A stretch of DNA of 64,000 bases from Frankiaceae bacterium. Lineage in GTDB: Bacteria > Actinomycetota > Actinomycetes > Mycobacteriales > SCTD01. Shown here piece after piece: positions 1 through 7,012 of the stretch (its first letter is position 1; the number at the start of each line of letters is the position of its first letter). Made by a program: the position numbers and the translations under genes. The notes beneath the pieces were generated by a model. It did not search any database. It was given only the letters and a program-made list of their open reading frames with translations, and had not been told where the DNA came from. The stretch lies in assembly GCA_016650445.1 (NCBI GenBank), contig JAENVS010000035.1:1-64000 (forward strand), written 5' to 3'.

Positions 1-1
1 G

Positions 2-241
2 ACCGGCGCGACCCCGGCGCGACAGGGCGGCACGCAACTCCCCAGCGGCCAGGCCGCGGCGCGCACCGCCCCCGGCGCGCAGGCCGCGGCGCGCACCGCC
101 CCGGCCACCGGCCCGGCGCCGGCGAAGGCCGCCCCGCCTAGCCCGCCCGCGCCGTCGGAGAGCTCGTGGGGGGCCCGGCCCGAGCCGCCCGAGGACGACG
201 GCGACCGCGAGCCCCGGCGCTTCTTCCGCCGCCGCAAGTAG
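2..241 (+). CDS. 3' end of a truncated gene, Ala/Pro-rich tail
   Basis: An open frame enters from the left edge and stops at TAG 239-241. The visible 79 residues are disordered and rich in Ala, Pro, Gly and Arg, with a duplicated segment (23-bp direct repeat at 50-72 and 80-102, period 30 bp), an acidic patch (PEDDGDREP) and a basic end (RRFFRRRK). No domain is recognisable. Extracytoplasmic proteins such as LytR-CpsA-Psr enzymes often end in tails of this kind, and such a gene lies near whiB2 in mycobacteria, but this identity is only a guess. Third-position GC is very high, as in the neighbouring genes, which supports coding. Confidence 0.5.
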   Translation, partial: TGATPARQGGTQLPSGQAAARTAPGAQAAARTAPATGPAPAKAAPPSPPAPSESSWGARPEPPEDDGDREPRRFFRRRK

Positions 242-330
242 CCCCGGCCTCCGCCGCATCACGTCCCACCCGCCGGCTCCAGGCACTCCGGGCACCAGCC
301 CCGGCGCCCCGGCCCCGGCGCCCCAGCCCG

Positions 331-396
331 GTGATCAACGCCGGCATGGGTCACCGGGCCGCGCCCGACGCCGTGACTTTCTCCGGCGTTGATCAC
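331..396. repeat. 14-bp perfect inverted repeat, 38-bp spacer
   Basis: Arm GTGATCAACGCCGG at 331-344 is repeated in reverse complement at 383-396. It lies 90 bp after the stop of the upstream gene, so it could fold as a terminator, but there is no T-run and the loop is long. A related core (GATCAACG followed by CCGG) forms the inverted repeat at 53902-53953, which suggests a dispersed palindromic element of this genome. Confidence 0.6.
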
Positions 397-541
397 GCAG
401 GATCCACGCCGCGCCCGGGGGAGTCGGGGGCGATCAGCGGTTCGGGACGAGCGCCCGATGTGTGGTGTTTTGGATCACCTCAGTGTGATCATCCGGCCAC
501 CTGGCGTACTGAAGAACTTTCCCCAAATACCACCCAACCCC

Positions 542-570
542 TTGACGCGGGCGCACGACACGCGTGTAAT
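542..570 (+). promoter_or_regulatory. Probable whiB promoter
   Basis: TTGACG (542-547) is followed after 17 bp by TGTAAT (565-570), a good match to a housekeeping sigma promoter. Transcription would begin near 577, giving a leader of about 90 nt. The -10 box lies inside the dyad at 556-583. Confidence 0.55.
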
Positions 571-583
571 TCCACGCGTGTCG
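556..583. promoter_or_regulatory. 11-bp dyad overlapping the whiB -10 box, candidate operator
   Basis: CGACACGCGTG (556-566) and its exact reverse complement CACGCGTGTCG (573-583) are separated by 6 bp. Each arm holds GACAC/GTGTC, the core reported for WhiA binding in Streptomyces. The dyad covers the -10 box and start point, a position suited to repression or autoregulation. Which protein binds is inferred. Confidence 0.5.
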
Positions 584-669
584 TTCCCCCCGGTTGCGCA
601 GTCGATCTGCTTTCCCGGTGACACCGGACGGCCGGCACTCGCCGGTCGCGCACGGGTCGAGGAGATGCG

Positions 670-939
670 ATGACCGAGGCGCTCTATCTGGCCGCCGCCC
701 CTGGGGACGACGAGGACACCGAGCTCGGGTGGCAGGAGGAGGCGCTCTGCGCCCAGACCGACCCCGAAGCCTTCTTCCCGGAGAAGGGCGGGTCGACCCG
801 CGAGGCCAAGCGCATCTGCGTCGGCTGCGAGGTCAAGAGCGAGTGCCTCGAGTACGCGCTGATGCACGACGAGCGGTTCGGGATCTGGGGCGGGCTGTCC
901 GAGCGGGAGCGCCGCCGCCTCAAGCGCGAGGCGATGTAG
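670..939 (+). CDS. whiB: WhiB-family iron-sulfur transcription factor (WhiB2/WhmD type)
   Basis: This 89-residue protein has the four iron-sulfur ligands Cys27, Cys50, Cys53 and Cys59 (C-X22-C-X2-C-X5-C), the turn GIWGG and a basic C-terminus (SERERRRLKR) for DNA contact. The stretch around LCAQTDPEAFFPEKGGSTRE closely matches Streptomyces WhiB and mycobacterial WhiB2/WhmD, which act with WhiA in sporulation septation or cell division. The ATG at 670 follows GAGGAG (659-664). The length is normal. The position upstream of the manB-ahcY-mtrAB-secA block matches the conserved location of whiB2. A promoter and dyad lie at 542-583. Confidence 0.95.
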   Translation: MTEALYLAAAPGDDEDTELGWQEEALCAQTDPEAFFPEKGGSTREAKRICVGCEVKSECLEYALMHDERFGIWGGLSERERRRLKREAM

Positions 940-1060
940 CCCACGAGTCGCAGCCCACTAGGCTCGATCCCGCAGCACTGCTGGACCTTCCCCGCCGTAC
1001 GACGCGAGGCCTTGTCGGCCGGCGGGTCCTCGCGTTCCGCCGACCCACGGTCCACCCCTC

Positions 1061-4000
1061 ATGCCCCCCCGCACGCGTGCGCCCAAGGCCGGCCCTGCCG
1101 GGCTGACCGTCGACGTCACTGCTGTCCTGGTGTCCTGCGACGGCGCCCGCTGGCTGCCTGACGTCCTCGCTGCGCTCGCCGCGTCAACGGCGCAGCCCGC
1201 GCGGGTCGTCTGCGTCGACGCCGGGAGCACCGACGGCAGCGAAGCCCTGCTCGAAGCGGCGTACGGCGACGTGCTGCAGCTCCCGCGAGGGACCGGTTTC
1301 GGGGCGGCGGTGGCGGCCGGCCTGCAGGGCGCCCCGGAATCGGAGTGGGTTTGGCTGCTGCACGACGACGCGGCCCCCGAGCCGGATGCGCTGGCGGCGC
1401 TGCTGACCTACGCGCAGGAGTCGTCGTCCGCGGCCCTGCTCGGGCCCAAGGCCCGCGACTGGGACGACCCCCGGGTTCTCGTCGAGGTCGGCCTCACCAC
1501 GGATGCGGCCGGGCACCGGGAGACCGGGCTCGACCGGCACGAGTACGACCAGGGTCAGCACGACGCGATCCGTGACGTCCTCGCCGTCGGCACGGCGGGG
1601 GCACTGATCCGCCGCGACGTGTGGTCCCTGCTCGGCGGCCTCGACCCCGACCTCCCGGTCTTCCGCGACGACCTCGACCTCGGCTGGCGGGTCAACGCGG
1701 CCGGGCACCGCGTCGTCGTCGTGCCGTCCGCGCGGATCCGGCATGCGCGCGCGGCGACGACGGGGCGGCGCGAGCTGCCCGCCGCGACCGGCCGACCGGC
1801 GGGGATCGATCGCCGCAACGCGCTGTTCGTGCTGCTCGCGCACGCCGCGGGGCCCCGGCTGCTCCTCGCGCTGCCGAGGCTGGTCCTGGCCGGCCTGCTC
1901 CGGGCGCTCGGCTACCTGCTGACCCGGCAGGTCGTCACCGCCCGCGACGAGCTCGCCGCGCTGCTGCACGTCCTCACCCGTCCTGGCCGCCTGTTGCGCG
2001 CCCGCCGGGCCAGGGCGCGGACCCGCGTCGTGCCGCCGCGAGCACTGCGTCACCTGCTGGCCAAGCGCAGCGGTCGGGCGAGGGCGCGTCTCGAGGCGCT
2101 CGGCGACTGGCTGTCGGGCGGTGCGCCGCCCGGCACCAGCCCGATGGGCGCCCTCGGCGACCCCGGGCCGGAGGGACCGGACGAGCTCGCGGACCTCGCG
2201 CCGCCCGGCGGCGGCACCCTACGGCGACTGCTCTGGCGACCCGGGGTTGTGCTCGCTGCCGCTCTCGCGCTGCTCGCCCTCGTCGCCGAGCGCAGCCTGC
2301 TGCCTCCCCACGGCGGGGCACTCCTCGGCGGTCGCCTGCTGCCGGTGCCGTCGGGTGCGCGTTCGCTGTGGGCGTCGTACGTCGGCGCCTGGCACCCCAC
2401 CGCCGTCGGCAGCGCTGCTGACGCTCACCCCTCGACCGGGGTGCTGGCGGTCCTCTCGACGCTGCTGCTCGGCAAGCCGTGGCTCGTGGTGGACCTGCTC
2501 CTGCTGTTGGGTGTGGCGGTAGCCGGTGCCGTGGCCTACGTCGCCGCCGGCCGGATCACCGCGCACCGGGTGCTGCGGATCTGGGCCGCGGCGACGTGGG
2601 CCCTGCTGCCCGTCGCCACCGGCGCGGTCGCGGCCGGCCGGCTCGACGCCATCGCCGTCCAGGTGGCGCTACCGGCCCTGCTCGTCGCCGGCGCCCGGCT
2701 CCTGCGTCGCGACCAGCGTGGTTGGCGGCGTGCCTGGGGTCTCGGCCTCGCGCTGGCCGTCACCGCCGCGTTCGCGCCGATCCTGTGGCCGCTGCTCGGC
2801 GGCCTCCTCGTCGCGGGCGCGGTGCTGACGCGATCGCTGCGCCGTATCGGTGCGGCGCTGGTGGCCGCGGTCGTACCTGCCGCGGTTCTCTTGCCCTGGT
2901 CGTTCGGCGCGATCGCCGACCCGTCCCGATTGCTCGATGGGCCCGGCCGCCTGGTCGGCGTCGACGCCGTGCCCGCCTGGCACCTGGTCCTGCTCCACCC
3001 CGGCGGCCCCGCCGACCCGGCGACGTGGATCACGGCCGGCCTGCTGCTCGCCGGCCTCGGGGGGCTCCTGCGTCGGGATGCCCACCGACTGGCGCTGGCC
3101 GGCTGGGCGGTGGCGCTCGTCGCGATGGCGGTGGCCGTGCTCCTCGAGCGCGGCGGCCACTGGCCCGGGGTGGCGCTGCAGGTCGCTGCTGCCGGCGTAC
3201 TCACCTCTGCTCTGGTCGGCGCCAACGGCCTGCGGACCCGGCTCGCGCAGAACGACTTCGGCTCGCGCCAGCTGACCGCCGCGGTGGTGGCCGTCGCCGC
3301 TGCGCTGACCCCGGTTGCCGCTGCCGGGTCGTGGGTCGTGCGCGGTGCGGATGATCCCGTGCGCCGGGGCACGCCGGCCGTGCTGCCGGCGTTCGTCCGG
3401 GCCGAGCTCAGGGCCTCACCAGGCGTGCGTGTGCTGGTCGTGCGGGCGGTCGACGCGGGCGTGTCCTACGAGCTCGCCGCCGCCGGCACCGGCCGGCTCG
3501 GCAGTGCCGATACGTCCCCGACGGACGAGCAGGTACGCCGCCTCGATGCCGTCGTCGCCGACCTGCTCGCGGCCAGGGGGAGCGACGCCGCCGAGGCGCT
3601 GTCGACCCGCGCCGTCCGCTACGTCGCGCTACCGGCCGGCCCGGGCAGCGCCCGGCTGGCCGCTGCCCTCGACGTACAGGCCGGTCTGTCTCGCCGGGCG
3701 AGCGGCCGGACGCTGCTGTGGCGCGTTGTCGCACCGACCTCGCGGCTCGTCGTCCTACGACCGGCACCCGCGGCCGCCGCGCTGCGCGGCGCGCGCGGGC
3801 CGACCCGAGAACTGCTGCGCGTGGCACCGCCCCTGCCGCTGACCGCCGGACGGGAGGCAGCGGCGACGAACCTGCCGGCCGGCCCCCCCGGCCGGCTGCT
3901 CGTGCTCGCCGAGGCGACCTCGCGAGGGTGGAACGCCAGCGTCGACGGGACGCCGCTGGAGAAGCGCACCGCGTGGGGCTGGGCGCAGGGATTCGTCCTC

Positions 4001-4162
4001 CCGCCGCAGGGCGGCCGCCTCGAGGTCTCCTACGACCAGACGCGCCGGCACCTGGCGCTCGCCGGTCAAGCCGTTGCCGTCGCCATCGTGCTCGTCCTTT
4101 CCGCCCCGGCTGCCCGCCGCCGCCGCGGACTTGAGGTCGTCGACGACGAGGAGCCCACGTGA
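1061..4162 (+). CDS. GT2 glycosyltransferase fused to a large polytopic membrane protein
   Basis: Residues about 15-235 form a GT-A family 2 glycosyltransferase domain: VLVSCDGARWLPDVL, HDDAAPEPDAL (metal-binding DD) and FRDDLDLGWR followed by a conserved RIRHA. A linker with a basic helical region follows, then about ten hydrophobic helices between residues 390 and 760. A non-cytoplasmic domain contains SRGWNASVDG, a motif of GT-C/YfhO-like sugar-transfer proteins, and one final helix with an RRRRG tail closes the protein. The likely role is transfer of a sugar to a cell-wall polymer or lipid carrier at the membrane; the substrate is unknown. The gene starts at ATG 1061 without a clear ribosome site and overlaps the next gene by GTGA. 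Similar giant GT2 proteins lie near whiB2 in other actinomycetes. Confidence 0.85.
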   Translation: MPPRTRAPKAGPAGLTVDVTAVLVSCDGARWLPDVLAALAASTAQPARVVCVDAGSTDGSEALLEAAYGDVLQLPRGTGFGAAVAAGLQGAPESEWVWLLHDDAAPEPDALAALLTYAQESSSAALLGPKARDWDDPRVLVEVGLTTDAAGHRETGLDRHEYDQGQHDAIRDVLAVGTAGALIRRDVWSLLGGLDPDLPVFRDDLDLGWRVNAAGHRVVVVPSARIRHARAATTGRRELPAATGRPAGIDRRNALFVLLAHAAGPRLLLALPRLVLAGLLRALGYLLTRQVVTARDELAALLHVLTRPGRLLRARRARARTRVVPPRALRHLLAKRSGRARARLEALGDWLSGGAPPGTSPMGALGDPGPEGPDELADLAPPGGGTLRRLLWRPGVVLAAALALLALVAERSLLPPHGGALLGGRLLPVPSGARSLWASYVGAWHPTAVGSAADAHPSTGVLAVLSTLLLGKPWLVVDLLLLLGVAVAGAVAYVAAGRITAHRVLRIWAAATWALLPVATGAVAAGRLDAIAVQVALPALLVAGARLLRRDQRGWRRAWGLGLALAVTAAFAPILWPLLGGLLVAGAVLTRSLRRIGAALVAAVVPAAVLLPWSFGAIADPSRLLDGPGRLVGVDAVPAWHLVLLHPGGPADPATWITAGLLLAGLGGLLRRDAHRLALAGWAVALVAMAVAVLLERGGHWPGVALQVAAAGVLTSALVGANGLRTRLAQNDFGSRQLTAAVVAVAAALTPVAAAGSWVVRGADDPVRRGTPAVLPAFVRAELRASPGVRVLVVRAVDAGVSYELAAAGTGRLGSADTSPTDEQVRRLDAVVADLLAARGSDAAEALSTRAVRYVALPAGPGSARLAAALDVQAGLSRRASGRTLLWRVVAPTSRLVVLRPAPAAAALRGARGPTRELLRVAPPLPLTAGREAAATNLPAGPPGRLLVLAEATSRGWNASVDGTPLEKRTAWGWAQGFVLPPQGGRLEVSYDQTRRHLALAGQAVAVAIVLVLSAPAARRRRGLEVVDDEEPT

Positions 4163-5649
4163 ACCACCCGCAGATCTCGCTCGCGGCAGTCATCGCCGTG
4201 TTGTGCGCGGGGGCCGTCGGCAGCGTCGCGCTGCCCGAGCGCGCCGACAGCCCGCGTGCCGCAGCGGTGACCGCCGACGTCGTCGGCGCGAGCGCCATCT
4301 GCCCCGACCTGCGCCAGGACCGAGACGTGCTGCGGACCCGCGTCAGTGCGGGTGTCGCCTTCGCCGCAGACGGAGTCACCGGCACCGGCAGCCTGCTGGC
4401 GCAGCCGCTGTCGGCGCGCGGCGCGCCCGCCAGGCTCCCCGTCGACCGGCCGGGACAGGTCGCGGTCGACCTCGGCTCGACCGTGACGGGCGACGCGCTC
4501 GAGGTCACCGCGCGCGGCCCGCTGGCCGCCGGTCTGGAGCTGGAACAGGTCACGCGCGGTGAGGGCGGCAGCTCGCGTGGCCTGGCCGGCCTGCGCTGCG
4601 AGGCACCCAAGACGGAGGCGTGGTTCGTCGGCGGCGCAACGCAGGTGGGCGACTCGCTGACCCTCGTCATGGCCAACCCCGACGACACCCCGGCGCTGGT
4701 CGACGTCGTCGTCTGGACCAGCGACGGACCCGCCGACACCCGGCCAGGCAAGGGCATCAGCATCCCACCGCGCAAGCGAGCGGCCTTCCCGCTCGACCAG
4801 ATCGCACCCGACAAGGAGTGGCTCGCGATCCACGTCGTGGCGCAGCGCGGCCGCGTCGCCGCAGCGCTGCGGCACGCGCGCCTCGACGGCCGTACGCCGA
4901 AGGGCGTCGAGTGGGTGCCGCAGGCGCTGCCCCCGGCGACCACCGTGGTGGTCCCGGGGCTGCCGCAGGGGCCTGGCCGGCGCATCCTGTCGGTGACCAA
5001 CCCGGGCCTGGACCCGACGATCGTGTCGTTCCAGCTGACCACGCCCGACGGGCAGTTCGTGCCGACCGGGATGGACGCCCTCGAGGTGCCGGCGGGGACG
5101 ACGCTGGCGACCGAGCTCGCCGACCTGACCGACAAGTACCCCGCCACCGTGACAGTCGTCTCCGACGGCGGTCCGGTGATCGCGGGTGCGTTCGTCTACG
5201 ACCTGCAGGACGGGCCGATCAGGGAGATCGCGTACGCCGGCTCCGCGCTGCCGCTGTCGGGTCCGGCGCTGCTCACCGACCTGGTCATCGACCGGCCGAC
5301 CGAGAGCACCCTGCTGCTCACCGCGCTCGGCGCGTCGGCGACCGTCGACGTGACGCCGGTCGCCATCGTCGGACGCCAGGGCGCGCTCCCGGCGCCCAAG
5401 CGGGTGACCGTCACCGGCGGGCGGACGACGACGCTGAAGCTGTCGACGTTCCTGCCGCCCGGCGCGACGGGGCGCCTGGCCGTCGAGGTCCGGCCGGCAC
5501 CTGGGTCGGCGCCCGTCTACGCCTCGCGCTACCTGCGTGAGCACGGGTCGCGCGGACCCCTGACCACCATGCTCGTGCTGCAGGGAGCCGCCCAGCGGGT
5601 GGCGCTGCCGGTCGTCCGGCGCGACCCCCTCGTCGCCGTCATCCGGTAG
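4159..5649 (+). CDS. DUF5719 family secreted or membrane-anchored protein
   Basis: The protein has 496 residues and begins with a hydrophobic N-terminal helix (about residues 6-25) that can act as signal or anchor. The rest is beta-rich with repeated immunoglobulin-like patterns (LVMANPDDTPALVDVVV, LSVTNPGLDPTIVSF), as in actinobacterial DUF5719 proteins. The function is unknown. It starts at GTG 4159, overlapping the glycosyltransferase stop by 4 bp, so the two are probably translationally coupled and work together at the envelope. Its 3' end overlaps the convergent metallopeptidase-family gene by 11 bp (5639-5649). Confidence 0.8.
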   Translation: MNHPQISLAAVIAVLCAGAVGSVALPERADSPRAAAVTADVVGASAICPDLRQDRDVLRTRVSAGVAFAADGVTGTGSLLAQPLSARGAPARLPVDRPGQVAVDLGSTVTGDALEVTARGPLAAGLELEQVTRGEGGSSRGLAGLRCEAPKTEAWFVGGATQVGDSLTLVMANPDDTPALVDVVVWTSDGPADTRPGKGISIPPRKRAAFPLDQIAPDKEWLAIHVVAQRGRVAAALRHARLDGRTPKGVEWVPQALPPATTVVVPGLPQGPGRRILSVTNPGLDPTIVSFQLTTPDGQFVPTGMDALEVPAGTTLATELADLTDKYPATVTVVSDGGPVIAGAFVYDLQDGPIREIAYAGSALPLSGPALLTDLVIDRPTESTLLLTALGASATVDVTPVAIVGRQGALPAPKRVTVTGGRTTTLKLSTFLPPGATGRLAVEVRPAPGSAPVYASRYLREHGSRGPLTTMLVLQGAAQRVALPVVRRDPLVAVIR

Positions 5650-6151
5650 GCGGGTCGATCTCGTCGGGGTCCATGCCGAGCAGCCGGGCGACCTGGTCGA
5701 CGACGACGTCGTGCACGAGGTCGGCGAGGTCCAGCCGGTCCATGGCCCGGGCTTCGAGCGGCCGCCGGTAGACGACGATGCGGGCCGGGCAGGCCAGCCC
5801 TTTGTCGTCCACGGTCGGCGCGAGGAGCCGTCCCAGCGGTACGGATCCGCCGGCGGTCTCGTCGGCGACGACACCGTCGTCGTACCCGCCTTCACCGCCG
5901 AACTGCACCGCCGGGACGTCCTCGACCGCGAACTCCACGCCCTCGAGGTGCCTGCCCCAGCGCTCCTCGAGGTGCTCGACGGCATCGAGCACCAGGTCGT
6001 CGAACCGCTCGCCCCGGGTCTGGGAGAGCGGCACTGGGACCTCGCGGCCCCCGACCGAGACGCTCGGCGGCACCAGCCGCCCGCGCAGCCCGCGGCCGCG
6101 CCGGTCGCGCCGGCCCTGGCCGGCTGTCGACCTGCCGCGGGGAGTCGTCAC
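5639..6151 (-). CDS. Metallopeptidase-family protein (Zincin_1, Rv3259-like) without a full HExxH motif
   Basis: The 170-residue product begins with a basic segment (GRRDRRGRGLRG), typical of the actinobacterial Rv3259-like branch of the minimal zincin family. The usual C-terminal motif is VHDVVVDQVARLLGMD here: one His remains, but the Glu and second His of HExxH are absent. From memory, the mycobacterial relative also lacks the second His, so this may be a family trait rather than decay. Catalysis is therefore doubtful. The start is GTG at 6151. The gene is divergent from the DUF3499 unit and convergent with DUF5719. The location next to manB fits the whiB2-Rv3259-Rv3258c-manB order in mycobacteria. 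Confidence 0.8.
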   Translation of the reverse strand: MTTPRGRSTAGQGRRDRRGRGLRGRLVPPSVSVGGREVPVPLSQTRGERFDDLVLDAVEHLEERWGRHLEGVEFAVEDVPAVQFGGEGGYDDGVVADETAGGSVPLGRLLAPTVDDKGLACPARIVVYRRPLEARAMDRLDLADLVHDVVVDQVARLLGMDPDEIDPPTG

Positions 6152-6172
6152 GACCCGGGACAGTAATCGCGC

Positions 6173-6178
6173 TACGGT
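6173..6178 (+). promoter_or_regulatory. Candidate -10 box for a leaderless transcript
   Basis: TACGGT lies 6 nt upstream of GTG 6185, the spacing expected when the transcript starts on the start codon. No convincing -35 is seen. Confidence 0.35.
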
Positions 6179-6184
6179 CGCGCC

Positions 6185-6271
6185 GTGAGCGGAAGATGCG
6201 GGCGGTGCCCCGCGACGAAGGAGCGGGTGTGCCGGCCGCTTCTGGAGCGAGCACCAGAGCTGGCAGCGTGA
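6185..6271 (+). CDS. Candidate 28-codon cysteine-containing leaderless ORF upstream of DUF3499
   Basis: GTG 6185 opens a short frame (begins MSGRCGRCPATKERVCR) that ends at TGA 6269-6271. Its stop overlaps the probable GTG start of the DUF3499 gene at 6268 (GTGA), which suggests coupling. The frame has three cysteines (positions 5, 8 and 16) in 28 codons. Leaderless cysteine-rich small ORFs that control downstream genes are described in mycobacteria. Whether this one is translated is inferred from position and the -10 box. It could be chance. Confidence 0.35.
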   Translation: MSGRCGRCPATKERVCRPLLERAPELAA

Positions 6272-6639
6272 GCCCAGTCCGGCGCTGCTCGCGCACCGCG
6301 TGCAGCCTCCCCGCCATTGCCACGCTCACCTACGTCTACGCCGACTCGACCGCGGTGGTCGGACCGCTCGCGACCCACGCCGAGCCGCACTGCTACGACC
6401 TGTGCGATGCGCACGCCGGCCGGCTCACCGCCCCGCGGGGCTGGGAGGTCGTCCGGCACGAGCCCGACCCGTCCGCCCAGGGCAGTGTCGCCGCGCGCAC
6501 GTCCGACGACCTCGAGGCGCTCGCCAACGCCGTCCGCGAGGCGGCCCGCCCGCACCCCGGATCCGGTCCGGGCCCCGAGGGCAACGAGCAGGGCACCGGC
6601 CGGCGCGGTCACCTCAGGGCGCTGCCCACACCCAGCTGA
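6268..6639 (+). CDS. DUF3499 family protein
   Basis: The start was set at GTG 6268 because homologues begin with the RRCSR...C motif seen here as VRRCSRTACSLPAIATLTY; an upstream ATG at 6196 would add 24 unlike residues. The product is about 123 residues. The family signature includes YADSTAVVGPLATHAEPH, YDLCDAHAGRLTAPRGWEV and four conserved cysteines (two near the N-terminus, one in CYDLC, one before DAH), suggesting a small metal-binding fold. Its function is unknown. It matches Rv3258c in position, between the metallopeptidase-like gene and manB. An in-frame-coupled small ORF precedes it. Confidence 0.85.
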   Translation: MSPVRRCSRTACSLPAIATLTYVYADSTAVVGPLATHAEPHCYDLCDAHAGRLTAPRGWEVVRHEPDPSAQGSVAARTSDDLEALANAVREAARPHPGSGPGPEGNEQGTGRRGHLRALPTPS

Positions 6640-6761
6640 GCCTGCCGGGGCGCGTCCGTTTTGTCCCGACAAGGGCTAGACACGCCGGTCGCTAAAGGGA
6701 TTCCGGGATTACGCCGAACGGGTGTGCAGACCAACATCCCCGGGCCCCAGGAGCACGCGCC

Positions 6762-6977
6762 ATGTCCCTCGTGACCACCCCCGCCAGCAAGCTCGGCACG
6801 TGCGCCACCTGCGCGAGCACCCGCATCACCGCGATCACGATGACGCTGACGGACGGCTCGGTCGTCGACTTCGTCTCCTGCCACGCCTGCGAGACCAAGA
6901 CCTGGAAGCAGGCCGGCGCCGACCTCGACATCACGACGGTCCTGGGCAAGGCCAAGAAGCACAAGGTCGCTGTCTGA
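6762..6977 (+). CDS. Small zinc-ribbon-like protein of unknown function
   Basis: A 71-residue protein with two CxxC pairs, CATC near residue 14 and CHAC near residue 40, in a short beta-rich body (ITAITMTLTDGSVVDFVSC) with a basic end (GKAKKHK). This is the layout of a small zinc ribbon. No ribonuclease, ribosomal or tRNA motif is present, so the function is open. ATG 6762 is preceded by CAGGAG about 8 nt upstream. It lies 35 bp before manB and may be co-transcribed with it, although manB also has its own candidate -10 box. Confidence 0.75.
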   Translation: MSLVTTPASKLGTCATCASTRITAITMTLTDGSVVDFVSCHACETKTWKQAGADLDITTVLGKAKKHKVAV

Positions 6978-6999
6978 CCGCTGCCTCGTAGACCCGCAC

Positions 7000-7005
7000 T
7001 AGGGT
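7000..7005 (+). promoter_or_regulatory. Candidate -10 box for leaderless manB
   Basis: TAGGGT lies 7 nt before GTG 7013. No Shine-Dalgarno sequence is seen before that GTG, which fits a leaderless start. A clear -35 is not visible. Confidence 0.35.
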
Positions 7006-7012
7006 CAGGCGG

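Larger units (their letters stand above)
242..669. other. 428-bp gene-free stretch upstream of whiB
   Basis: No convincing gene is seen on either strand. The left part holds a long inverted repeat (331-396). The right part is less GC-rich and contains the probable whiB promoter and a dyad (542-583). The expected 5' leader of whiB is about 90 nt. Confidence 0.6.

Noticed and set aside
4066-5985. Long open frame on the minus strand opposite the DUF5719 gene
   Set aside because: It is a shadow of high third-position GC; its translation is low-complexity Arg/Gly/Asp sequence without domains, while the plus strand has a signal-anchor protein with family matches.
6196-6267. Upstream ATG 6196 as start of the DUF3499 gene
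   Set aside because: The extra 24 residues do not resemble the family and the only ribosome-like site touches the ATG; GTG 6268 matches the conserved N-terminus.
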